From positions 1 through 43,413 of the forward strand of contig JALLLS010000144.1 of NCBI GenBank assembly GCA_025094145.1: a stretch of DNA of 43,413 nucleotides. The letters are read 5' to 3'. This document shows, in pieces, positions 11,183 to 22,470 of this stretch. Position numbers and translations under genes: made by a program. Under the pieces are notes generated by a model that was given only the letters and a program-made list of their open reading frames with translations, was not told where the DNA came from and searched no databases. Every line of letters begins with the position of its first letter. Within the stretch, counting starts at the first letter, position 1. Source of the DNA: Spinellus fusiger (Eukaryota; Mucoromycota; Mucoromycetes; Mucorales; Phycomycetaceae).

Positions 11183-14100
11183 CTAAAATAACAATGCCAT
11201 GAGTCTACAGTTGTGCTTAAAATATACTTTACCATCCAATATAGCACTGACAGAGGTTTTCAAGGGATGTTGCCTGCTGGATAAGTCTTTCTACTTGAGT
11301 TGAGACATCAAGAGTCACCCGTGGATTAAAGTCACGACCTGTCAGTTTATTGGAGACTCTATTCACAACTGCCACAGCACGAGTGTTTAACATTTCCGGC
11401 CCTTGTACATTTTCTAGAGTAGTAAAATAGACTGGTTAAAGACAGTGAGCAGAAACAGTGTATGCACTTACCATTGGCTACTGCTTCTACTTCAATTCTA
11501 TTGAGACGTCGGCTCACGGAGAAGTTGCGGTGTCCGTCATCAGGCATATCATCATGATTCATTCTTTCAATACCCCGCGCACGCTCATCTATTAGTTTAT
11601 TAGTTTATTAAAAGATTAGATTGATATATTAATGCATTATAGCGCCTCAGTACCCATATATCGATGTATCAAAACATCACTCTATTCTTTTATCACTCTA
11701 TTTTTATATAAACTACTTTTTTATAGTTACCTCTATTCTGCTGTGGACTTGCAGGCGTATTGTTCAGCAATCTCCAATTAATCAAAGGATCATAGACAAA
11801 TGCCTCCAAGACGGCCATCAAACTCTCTTTGTTATCCCGTAGTACACGCATGACATGTTCACATGTTGTTCGGAAATTACCCTCAATACCGCTCACTTCC
11901 ATTGCCTTGACAAGCATTCGAGTGAGGCGGAAAGGAATCTTCTCTGGGAATTTCTCACGATGCATAGCCACCTTTGTATTGTATGAATGTATTTATAGAT
12001 ACAAAAAAAGAGTATTTTCAGATACAAAATAATGATAATAATAGACGGTTAGTGTTAATGATAATAATAGAAAAGTGTCTGTCTATCGCTTGCACTATTT
12101 GCCTATGCTTACCTCAAAACAGTCACCAAAATCAATGTGAATCACTTTTCCCGTCACACGATGGAGCATCAAGTTGGAAGGATGACGATCGCCCAAACCA
12201 AGAATATAGCCTACCATCGACATCACAGCCAGTGAACGCGTGTAGTTGGTACGTCGATCAAGCCAGACTTCAGAATTGCGACTCTTGAGCCATAGCACCC
12301 GATAAAGATCCTGACCAGTTGTCTTTTCGAATGCATATTGGAATACTTCTACTTTCTGGATGACTGTCAAATTATCATAGTCAGGTGCCATCTATTAGTA
12401 GTGGTAGTAGTAGTAGTAGTTATGAGCGTAAATAAAAATAAAATAAAATAAAAAGGTCAGCCAAGAGACATAACGAATAAAACAATGGAAGATTTCTCTT
12501 TCTTTTACCTGTAACATTAGACGATGTTCAATATTCAGTAAGATCTTTCGACTATCACGGTAGTCACGAATCAGGGTATGCAGAGTATCGGTGTCTTGAA
12601 CCCATCCAATCAAGCCAGAATTAGGGGAGAGGGGAATAGCTGGGTAACGCTCAATATTCAAATGACGTTTAAATGTCTCGGCATCGTTCTTCAATAATGT
12701 ATTTACAAGTCCAAACAACTGCATAACACGCTCATCTTGACGCAAATCTTCATGTCCCTTGAGCAAATACATGTAGTCCTTACCATCACTGCCTTCAATT
12801 GTCAGTTTTCTTGGTCTTTGTTTGGATGCAATGACAGTGAGACTAGGATTGAACTTGGCAATTCTCACAATGGGTTCTCCACTGCGATAGTAACCAGGTA
12901 CACACAATTCCAGGTGACGTGCCTCTAATAATCGTGGTGAAATGTATTGCAATTCAAGACTGGTAAGCTGTGGTAATTGACGGGAAATACGACGGAAAAC
13001 CTGGTAGTAAAGCTCCCATGCCTGATTTAGATTGTTAAGATCCCTAGTTTCTTGGTACTGTCGACACCAGTCTTGAGCTTCCTGGAGATCACGCCCAAAG
13101 GCCTGTACAAAGGATTCTTCCCGCATTGTTTCGGGACCTCTGTCTAACATTTTGTGAAGGGGCTCAAGAGTAGCAAACATGGCATTGACATTGCGATCCC
13201 CAAAATAGAGACGAGAAGCCTCTTCCAGTCCCTCATGCCACATTTCATGCCACAGAATAGCAACACGAATGAGTTCCTGACTCACCATAAGGGCCTAATT
13301 AACATAATATGAATGAGTTTATGTTTATGTTTATGTTATGTTTCTTTCTTTTTTAATAATAAAAAAGTAGAATAGTAGAGCCTTTCCTTTCTCTTATTTA
13401 CCTGATCAACCAGAGTAGCGCTATGAGTTCGCATGCGATCCATAATAGCAAAAGTGGCCCTTTTACGAGGCACACTTTGAGATTTAGAAGCCACAGTCAA
13501 TGAATAGACAAGAGCCTGAGGATGCTCTCTTCCTATCTCTGTGAGCAACTGATGAATAAGCGAACGCACAGTCGCATTGGGTGCGTGCACACGGGCAATG
13601 AGTTGAGGAATGACTTGCAGCCAGACATCAATGCTAATAGTACCAAAGCCTTCACTAATGGCTGTACTGACTTCAGGATGATATCCATACTTGAACCAAA
13701 GAGTCAGCAATCGCAGTGTATCTTGGAGTGAGCTCTCTTTGGAAAGCGCAATGGATCGGAAGAATCCCTGAACAGCAGGAACCACATGGTGATTAAAAAT
13801 CCGAGCAGGCAGTTGATCCTGGTGCTCTCTTTCGTGGTAATCAATGATATCAAAGTTAGCTAGTGCCCAAGCATGCCATGCCTTGTACCAATTCTGGTCA
13901 AAGCGAGTCGCCAATAAGAACGAACGAAGAATATCAGGAATTGTCTCTTCTGTCAATTCATATGAAATGCCACGCTGCCATTCACCCTGGCGTAAATAAC
14001 AACGACTTAAAAGACGAGTGTATTCTGCTACATCATCAGCAATTCTGCTAGAGTCAATTGGCATGCTCACTGCCATGTCGTCAGGATTCAGACCGAGATC

Positions 14101-17100
14101 CTGTGTTCTCTGTGCTGTGAATTCTCTAAGAATAGTGAGGGCGCGTATACGTAAAGCAAGACACTCTTCATTTGTGGACTGACTAGCAGAGTACCACATA
14201 TGCTTAAGACGGGCATAGACTATTTTAGGATGTGGGTTGGTATTGGGAGTGGTGCCTTCTCCATCCACTTCCATTAGACTGCGTAGTGTCTTGTCAGACA
14301 GCGAGAATCTGCCACTCTTACGACATAAATTGGCAAACTTGATCCACATCTCCATATCATCCTGAGGAGACACAACCATGGCACGAACACGTAAAATACG
14401 CTGCCACACCTCCACGTTCCTCTCACAACCCTCCAGCCGTTTCATCCATGTACGTCGAATAGCGTTCTGTCGATCAGGATCATTGGAAGACTGCTTATAG
14501 ATCACCATCTCCTCCAACTCAGCCAACATCTGCACACGCACCACAGTAGCATAGGCACGGTTGTAACTCTCACCCAAAAGAGCCGTCAATTCAGTATCTA
14601 ACAAGTCTCTTGTCTTGTTAATAAAACTCTCAGCTTCTGCATAACTATTTCTGTGCATGGCAAGAATAGCTCGAAAAAAGGATCTGTCTGGACTTTCTGG
14701 TTTTAATAGAGCAATGTACTCCTCCATCTGTTCCCATTGACCAAGACCCCATGCAGAGGCAGCAGCAAAGGGTGCCATACTCTTCCTATTTTCTAAAGGA
14801 GCATGGATCCATTTGTCCAATGCCAGACTCGACAATTGATCCCATTCTCCCAAGGCATGCAGACAACGCATACGGCCCAATGTGATTTCTACTGAATTTG
14901 GATTTTCAATTTGCTGTTTCTCGTAGGCATCCAAGGCATCTTGGTAGCGATGAAGTTTCTCGTACCATGACACTTTGCGTTCAAGTCTGAGCGAGTCTTG
15001 AGCAAATGTTAAAATACCCATGGCAGCATCGGGTTGTTGGAGTAAATTATTAATAGACATGAGCATCTCCACTGCTTCAAAGGGTTGGTGGTCCTGGTGG
15101 AATTCTGTCTCTTTGTAGTGAAGTGCCTTGGCATAAGCATGGCATTTCTGAGCATACATGGCCAAAGTACGAATGTCAATAGGAAGGACTCTATGGTCAT
15201 GTTCCATAAACTCGGCCAAATGAAGAAGTATTTGAATGATTTCTGGAGGTGTGTTGGGCGCTTTGAGAGCCACTTCCAAAGAATGTACAAGCTCCTCCTT
15301 GTACTGATCATAGAGCTCATTCCAGCAAGAAACAAAGGCGGCGTTGAATAGTTCTCGGGCAAGAGGTGTGTAGGCACCTGCTAAAAAGGCACATGCTCTG
15401 AGTGCATGAGAGGGAGATTGTCTTAATAATTCAACACTGAGTCTTCGAATCCACTCCATCCAATCTTCCTTAGTAGATCTCTGGGATGCCTCCCATGCCT
15501 TTTTCAAATGTTGTTGGTTTACTGGTTGCTTCTTGGCAGCACTCAAGTCAGCAGAAGGTGTTTCATCTCCCTTGTTTTCTCTGTCCTCTAATGTCTTGCC
15601 TAGCTCTTGAGGAAGATTCTCTCCTTTAAGCAATTTGCTCACCAATAGCTCATAGTTGGTGTGAGATAGGCGGTGTCGTGTGAGTACTTTGTTAATAACA
15701 GGAATGAATTTGGTGTAATCTGTGCCCAATTGGAAAACAAGAGCGCATAATAAATCCATCGCTGTATTTCTAGCCTCCACTGGTAAAACAGGGAGTACAC
15801 GGGCCAAGGGGTGAATGATACGAGAAGCATAGTCAAACATAATGACTTTCTTGCAAAGAGCAGTAATGGTCATGATCGCCTGTTTACGCACAGGAACAGG
15901 TGCATCTGGTTTCTCAAAGAATTTTACCACAGCAGGTATGACCAAGTGCATATATTCTTCAATGTTGGATCCAAAAACAACAAAAGCATGCAATACTTTG
16001 ATGGTAGACAGACGCTTCTCAGAGATATCATTATCAAATATCTGTAGCATATGAGGGAGAAGACGAGGGAGATAAATCTTGAGTTCACCATCGAGTGCCT
16101 TTGCAATGGCTTCAATTAATGATATGATTGTGACTTGGAGAGTAGAAGGAGGAGTCCAATAGTCATCGACAAGATCAAATATCTCCTTGAGATAGTTGCG
16201 AATGTGCTGCTTCACAATCAGTACTAGATCTTCCAGACGACGAAAATAGTATTCTAGCAATCCAGTTGTACATGATCGAATAAGAGAAAGAAACCCAGGT
16301 ATAACAAGGGGAAGGAACTGAACAACCTTAAGGCCAAGGGTTTTAAATATATACATAATAGCATCAATCACTGTGTAATGATGGTTGCTCAAAGAAGGGT
16401 CTCTAAGAATCTTCATAAGAGAGTGCATCACCACCTGCGGGTAATAGTCTTCTGAAGAGGGACCTACACCCATCATTAAGAGTGTCACATCATTGCTGGC
16501 TAATTTGGAATCTGCCATGGACTCATTGGAGCCTCCGATAGCATTCATCTAACCAGAAGAAGTAAGTGATAGAATAGACGACCAAACCAACTCGTAATCT
16601 ACCTTGTGCCTGTAGGGATCCAAGGCACCCAGAATACCCATCAGCTTCACAGTCTCTCGTCTAATGTTAGCACTTTGCTCTGTCTTTAAAATGCCAATCA
16701 AGACACTCAGAAGAGCAGGGTATTTTGTGTAAGGTTCGATGACAAATCCAGTATTGCTTGCTAACTGTCCAAGTGTCTTGAGAGCAGCATCTCGTTTAGC
16801 ACTAGAACTTTGATCTTGTAGTGTATCCATGATCAAGGGCATCAACTCATCCAGATAGGGCACCATGTCTTCACCACTCACAGCCGCCAATTCACCCAGT
16901 GCGCCAAGAACGGCAGACACTACACCGGGAGAGGTATCCCGTGCTTTTGGTAACAGAACCTTAAGCACGGGTTCAATGTAGGGCTTAGTCAGGCGTTGTG
17001 CTGCACGAACAAGCAAAGACACCAAGCGAGCAGATTCTTCTTTCTGGCGACTGACGACGGAATACTCTAGCTCGGTCAGTAGCTGAATAAGAGTCTTTCG

Positions 17101-19386
17101 AAGAGATGGCATCACATAGGCAGGATTGTATGTGGTGAGACGCCCAATGACCGTAATTGCAATTTCCCGAATAGCAAACACTTCATCATTAAGGGCAATA
17201 AACAAAGAACGGACATTGTCTGCCTGGGCAAGATGTCTATCAAAACGAACATCTAATGAAGACAATACAGTTTCTCGGATGGTAGGGTCAGGATCCGCAA
17301 TTCCTACCGTCAACAGTTTCTCAAGTACTTCTCCTACTACTTTCATAGCATGGGCACTTGTTTGATTACAAATTGGATCACGGATAAATAATTGGCAGCA
17401 TGTCACTGCTGCTGATTTTCGTATTTCTGGTAGATCATCATCAAGATAGTTGACTATGCAATCTCTTACAAACTCATTCAATACATGATTAGAAAAGTCA
17501 AAAGATCCCAATGTCTTTAGAGCAAGAACAATAATGTCGTTATCTTTTGTATCAGCGACACTTCCTTCTCTCAGAGGCCGCTCTACTGTTTGAATGATAT
17601 TGCGATTAAATGGTGCGCCTGGTTGTTTGTAGGGCTGTCCACTTAATGTGATCGAGATGACATTCAAAAGGCGGGCTTTTTTTTTATTCCGTACATGCAT
17701 GAATAAGCATGTACCAAAGATGATGAGGACAGAAAATAATAATAGTATTAAGAAGATTAGGAACTGTATATATAAATAGTTGAAGCCCAGGTTACCTTGT
17801 ATGACTCCAGAAAGAGGGTGGATACGATCTGCTATATTACTAAGAGCTGATACGAGAGACTCAGACAACCCACAATTGAACATCAAGTCAAGCATATCAT
17901 AAACATATTTTGTTAAGACTTGTCCCACAGCTGTAGCCAGCATGCTAATACAGGTAAATGTTGCAGTCTCGACTTCTTTTCTTTGACGCCTATTATGTTC
18001 CGATGTTTACAAATATTCACAAATGCCTCTTACCCTTTCACAGATAATGTCTCCTTGACACATATCAAAGTAGCGTCTAAATAAGGCCCCATGTTGCTCT
18101 TTACCTGGAGAGCCACCTGTCCAATCGTAATGAACGCTACTCACCGTCAGCACATACTCTTCCACACTAAGCCCTTACCATCCCGCTTATCTCTATCTTT
18201 ACGCAAATGATTCAAAAGATGTCGCATGGATTTATCCAAGTAGAGCTCTGCAAATGTCGAGGGATCATAACTTGCAAGGGTTGGAATAATAGCAACCACT
18301 GTTTTACGAATCAAGGTATTGCTGAGGTCTTTGAGTCGAAGTGTAATATCACACACGTCTTTGTACATGTCGGTCATAAACTTGACATGTTAGTCCACCT
18401 CTTTTCCACCTACTCACCATGCCAGCATGCAACAACAACTCTCTCATTGCTAACAGACTGCCGTGGGTTGCTTCTGCACTGTTCATTCTCAGTCCACGTT
18501 GTGCCTCTTCCCAGATCCGTGTATACCATGTCTTTCGCATGGGAGTTTCTCTTTGCTGAACAATGTCCAAACACTGACTCAAACAATCTGCTGCATGTTC
18601 ACGAATCAATTGACGAGAGTCTCTCAATGCCACCCAGATCAAGTCTAAAATACGAGGCACATAGGCATAAATAAGTGTAGGTGCGTTGACAGCAAGTTCT
18701 CTCAAGACAAGAACAGCAGCCAGACGACTGCGATCCCCCTGGAGCCATTCCAGTGCGTGTTCTACTTGAGTGTCGACAAGATCTGCGGTGAGGGTGGATG
18801 AGCTGACTGCCAGACGACCCAATACTCGTGCTGCTGGAGTCATTACCAGTGGATCATTGTAAGGTAGCATGTTACGAAGGTAGTTGTGGAATCGACTGAC
18901 ATTTCCCTCAGGCTCGAGATCAATGAGGCGGTCTATATAAGATGAGAGAATAGATGAGGGTTCTGTGGTGGTAGTAGTGGTGGGTGGTACTGATGTTCCT
19001 TACCAATAGCCATAATGGCCCCGAGCTTTTCGTTGGTATCACTGCCATGAGAGAGTTCTGAGATACGTTTGTTAATGTCGTTGGTGAATCGAACAAGGCT
19101 TTCGTCGGAGAGTTCTCGTGATGCTGTTGCTGCCTAGAGAGAATGAGAAAACAGTATATATAGATATATAAATATAGATATGGATGTTTCTTTGGCTGTT
19201 ACTCTCTATTGTCTCTTTTTCTTACTGTTTCTCTTAGTTCTTCAGCTGCTTTTTGTCGCTTGTCTTCGTGTCTATGGTGTGTCTGTATATGAGCTTTAGG
19301 CAGAGAAGAGTGACTTACTTTGATTTGAGTTCATTGAATATTCTCGTCAAGTTTTCCTGAGTATTAAGCATGACAGCATGGGTCAT
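11167..19386 (-). CDS. TOR: TOR serine/threonine kinase (PIKK family)
   Basis: The catalytic subunit of the TOR complexes, which couple nutrients to growth. Fifteen exons on the minus strand: 19319-19386, 19226-19271, 19004-19133, 18418-18932, 18179-18380, 18034-18136, 17796-17989, 16603-17675, 13402-16548, 12509-13294, 12113-12391, 11731-11971, 11472-11588, 11233-11413, 11167-11182. They sum to 7098 nt, an uninterrupted 2365 residues; all 14 introns are GT-AG, 37-142 bp. Domains: HEAT repeats (1 to about 1150, opening with [20 protein letters not shown]), FAT (about 1250-1800), FRB (about 1828-1930, [20 protein letters not shown]), kinase (about 1990-2290) with [12 protein letters not shown] (D2156) and HIDFGD (D2175), and FATC ending CQCYIGWCAFW. 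The start ATG overlaps an upstream stop and gives the family N-terminus. All catalytic residues are present, so the gene looks intact. It is divergent from the zinc-finger gene at 20274. Exon ends come from reading frame and family alignment, without transcript data. Confidence 0.97.
17676..17795 (-). other. In-frame stop-free intron 7 of TOR
   Basis: A 120-bp GT-AG intron, a multiple of three, with no stop in the TOR frame. If retained it would add 40 residues including a strongly hydrophobic run ([19 protein letters not shown]). The flanking TOR sequence (SGVIQ before, [13 protein letters not shown] after) joins well only when it is removed, so I treat it as an intron. Confidence 0.85.
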
Positions 19387-20273
19387 GATGGGACAAGATG
19401 AAGTCGACGTAATAAACTGGTGTGAATAGGAAGCAGTCCAATCAAAGTAAAATGAGAGAGGGTCTTTGAAAAATTATTATTATTATTGCAGTGGGGAAGA
19501 ATGGAGGAATGAATGAGTGGGGAGTAAGGGGAGAAGGAAAGAGAGTCACAAATGACGTTGCATAGTAAGGTGGGATTCCAAGTGGGATCTTTTAGGTTTG
19601 TATTCTCGGAGAGTCCATGAGTCAAGTGTAAACATCTTCTCTATGCAAAGTGTCTAATTCTCCTCTTCAATAGTCTTTATTCCTGTGATGTGTTTATGTT
19701 ATTGCTCTCTTTGTCTCTTTTTCTTTCTCCTTTTGTCTCTCTTTTTTTCTCTTTTTCTTTTCTTTTTCTCTCTGTCTCTATATTTATTTATTTATTTATT
19801 TATTTTATTGATGTTCCTAGTCACTTTATTCACCTGTATTGGCTCAAGTGTAAAGAGTGCAGGTTAAATCATTGGCCAATATTGACTTTTACAGTGGCAA
19901 ATAGATGACAAAGCATTCTTGTGTTGATGTTTAAAAGGTTATTCAACCTATCTACTCAATTTCATTTTATTTTTAGCTTTTTTTTTATCTGCCTTCTTTT
20001 GCTTTTTATTTTATTTTATTTTTTGCTTTTTTGGCCTTATTTTTCTCTTTCTTTATTTATTTTCTCCGCATAGTAAAAAATGAAAGAACACAAAGGGGGG
20101 AAAAAGTGGTAGGACGGACAAGTCACATGGAGACAACAGATGTAACACATTATACAGACACAAGTTCATCTAAAAATATATTTTAATAGTGGAATAAACT
20201 AAAGTGCGCTGTGCTGCGAGTATAAAATAGACCCAAAACATTTGTCATTTCCACTTTGTCTTTTTCTATAATC
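19387..20273. promoter_or_regulatory. Divergent intergenic region between TOR and the Crz1-like gene
   Basis: This ~890 bp spacer must contain both promoters. It has long pyrimidine tracts on the plus strand (19700-19805 and 19960-20060), including an ATTT run near 19785-19805. On the plus strand a TATAAAAT box lies at 20221-20228. No comparable TATA box was seen next to the TOR start. Confidence 0.7.
20221..20228 (+). promoter_or_regulatory. TATA box of the zinc-finger gene
   Basis: TATAAAAT lies 46-53 bases upstream of the ATG at 20274, a suitable position for a short 5' leader. Confidence 0.65.
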
Positions 20274-21602
20274 ATGCATTCTCAGTGGTCATTTTGGCTT
20301 TCTCAACCCAATCTATCCTATGCTCCTCAGCAAAACAGCTGTAGTCCTTATGGACTTGCAGAGCAAATGACTCCAACTGACTCCATTCCTATTCAAAGTG
20401 AATTCATGCCACTTCAGAATGATCTGCTGTCCATGGAAAACTTTATCTCTCCTGCACAAAATGACTATGTATCACCCATACAGAATGCATACATGTCGCC
20501 TGCACAGAGCTTAGATTTTCATGAAGGCCTTATCGAGCAGTCTTCTATTGCCTCCTCAGTATCGCCCCACTATTTCGAGACTTCTCCTGTGAACCACAAG
20601 CCCTACACTGGACTCTCTATGACCTACACGGACCTTCAAGCCGAATTGCCACTTGTGGGACCTTTGAATGATTTCGATCTCTACATGGGACAACAGGAAA
20701 TGTCCTTACCCAACCTCCAGCCACAACTACAACAACAGCAACCCACTGTTCTTATGGGCGCAAGAAACAGACATTCATTTCCTGGTCACTCCCTTAGCCT
20801 GGACATTCAGCCATGCATTTCTGTCACAGAACCCACACCCATCAAGAGAACATCAGCATCTGAAATGGACTCTATTGACCAGCTTATTAATCAATGTGAC
20901 ATAGACATGGGCCAATCTTACCAGCAGGCACAGTACCAACAGCAGTCATCCTTCCCATTACTACAGCCAAACCAAGGTACCAATGCCTGGTTAAATTGGA
21001 CACCTCTCCGAGGCAATTCGCCTGTTTCTTCAGAAATCTCCATGGAAATCTCCTCAGCCTACTACCCCTCCCCAAAACCATTCTTCCACTCCTCCCCTGA
21101 ACCCAACTTTGCTTTAGAAGTCACTTCTAATGTACCCTCTTTTAACACATCTGATACCAAGGAAAGATGTATGAACAGCCACTCTCGGTCCCGTCGTGTC
21201 TCTGAACCACCAAGACTACCTGAGCAATGGTCTCCATCTTCATTAGAAAAACCCCGTCGAGCTCATAGTGCTCGTCGATCACGCAAAGATTGTAGCGGAG
21301 CCAATACACCTGTTATCTTTCCATGTCTGCACTCTGGGTGCAACAAGGTGTTCACTCGTCTCTACAACCTAACTTCACATGCTCGGACCCACACTCTGGA
21401 CCGCCCCTTCGCATGTAACCATTGTGGAAGATGTTTTGCACGTCAACATGATCGAAATCGTCATGAAAAGTTGCACTGGGGGGTCAAACCTTATGCTTGC
21501 AATGTGTGCTCCAAAGCATTTGTTCGCATGGACGCTTTGAATCGCCATCTTCGAGTAGAAAATGGTTGTCGACAAGCCCTTGAAGCAAGTGTGACAGTAT
21601 AA
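20274..21602 (+). CDS. C2H2 zinc-finger transcription factor, Crz1-like
   Basis: A single exon of 442 residues. The start is the first ATG after the TATA box (MHSQWSFWLSQPN). Residues 1-340 are Ser/Pro/Gln-rich and look disordered, with a glutamine run near 157-163 typical of activation regions. Three zinc fingers lie at the C-terminus: finger 1 C351-x4-C356-x12-H369-x3-H373, finger 2 C381-x2-C384-x12-H397-x3-H401, finger 3 C409-x2-C412-x12-H425-x6-C432, the last being C2HC. The finger 2 text FARQHDRNRHEKLH and the finger 3 text DALNRHLRVENGC resemble fungal Crz1/Prz1, the calcineurin-responsive factors. A PCISVT sequence at 180-185 fits the PxIxIT calcineurin docking consensus, next to serine-rich text (HSFPGHSLSLD, KRTSAS). 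A related C2H2 factor outside the Crz1 clade cannot be excluded. Confidence 0.9.
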   Translation: MHSQWSFWLSQPNLSYAPQQNSCSPYGLAEQMTPTDSIPIQSEFMPLQNDLLSMENFISPAQNDYVSPIQNAYMSPAQSLDFHEGLIEQSSIASSVSPHYFETSPVNHKPYTGLSMTYTDLQAELPLVGPLNDFDLYMGQQEMSLPNLQPQLQQQQPTVLMGARNRHSFPGHSLSLDIQPCISVTEPTPIKRTSASEMDSIDQLINQCDIDMGQSYQQAQYQQQSSFPLLQPNQGTNAWLNWTPLRGNSPVSSEISMEISSAYYPSPKPFFHSSPEPNFALEVTSNVPSFNTSDTKERCMNSHSRSRRVSEPPRLPEQWSPSSLEKPRRAHSARRSRKDCSGANTPVIFPCLHSGCNKVFTRLYNLTSHARTHTLDRPFACNHCGRCFARQHDRNRHEKLHWGVKPYACNVCSKAFVRMDALNRHLRVENGCRQALEASVTV

Positions 21603-21730
21603 ATGTTACGCCTCTCTTCTCTTCTCTTCTCTCTGTTATATTATAACCTGTATTATCCATATACTCTATACATATTATCTACTTTATATCTTTGTATTAC
21701 TATCCACGTCCTCTCTTGTAAATAATGCAC

Positions 21731-21736
21731 AATAAA
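21731..21736 (+). terminator. Poly(A) signal of the zinc-finger gene
   Basis: AATAAA lies about 130 bases after the stop codon, in an AT-rich 3' region. Confidence 0.5.
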
Positions 21737-22223
21737 AACACTTGTCTTTGGCTAATTTTTAAATCTATATCTGCCGTCTCTTGTTGTTGTTGTTGTTACT
21801 ATTATGTTTTTTGCCCTTTTACTTTTGGAAGGCACGAAAAAAAAAAGGACTACGACGGATGAAGTGGACTTTATTGCAAAGGCATCCAGTGTAACACTGG
21901 ATATACCTACGCCAGAAAGGACAAACATTGTGTATCACCTTGATTCTATTTCCTTTTAAAGTACTGCCAACTTGAATTTCTTAACAAGGAAGTTATAACG
22001 GTCAATAAAAACAAAGTGGGACAGTCTATGATAATATTGGCTAGATATCACTGCTATAAAAATACTTTTTCAGATTGACTGTCGGCCATTGAGAGGATGA
22101 AGTCTCTCTTGACAGGAAGATGTATAACTTAATAAGTCCTTCAGTATTTTCTATTAAAAAAATAAACTAAAAATATTATGTAATTCTTAAAAGAAAATCA
22201 ACATTCACAATGCAATAGTTACA
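21737..22223. other. Intergenic DNA with a 19-nt palindrome
   Basis: No gene seen. A perfect odd palindrome (arms ATCCAGTGT/ACACTGGAT around one A) occupies 21884-21902. A GTT run lies near 21782-21797. Confidence 0.5.
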
Positions 22224-22470
22224 AATATAAAATATAAAACATAAAACATAAAATATAGAATATAAAACATAAAATATAGAATATAAAACAAAATATAAAA
22301 TAAAATATAATATAAAATATAAAACATAAAACATAAAATATAAAACATAAAACATAAAATATAAAACATAAAACATAAAATATAAAACATAAAACATAAA
22401 ATATAAAACATAAAACATAAAATATAAAACATAAAACATAAAATATAAAACATAAAATATAAAATATATA
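22224..22470. repeat. A-rich heptamer satellite with 21-bp higher-order unit
   Basis: The basic unit is ATAAAAC/T (7 bp). From about 22315 to 22455 it is organised as a 21-bp higher-order repeat (ATAAAAC, ATAAAAC, ATAAAAT) in about 6-7 near-perfect copies. The left part (22224-22315) is more degenerate. Minus-strand open frames across it (repeating LYFMFYV) are only translations of the repeat. Confidence 0.95.

Noticed and set aside
15009..15377. 122-codon minus-strand open frame
   Set aside because: It lies in an alternative frame inside TOR exon 9.
18207..18674. 155-codon plus-strand open frame
   Set aside because: It lies antisense to TOR exons 4-5, which have clear homology; treated as a shadow.
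19685..19908. Plus-strand open frames of 60-72 codons rich in Leu/Phe/Ser
   Set aside because: They come from the polypyrimidine and ATTT tracts in the TOR/zinc-finger spacer.
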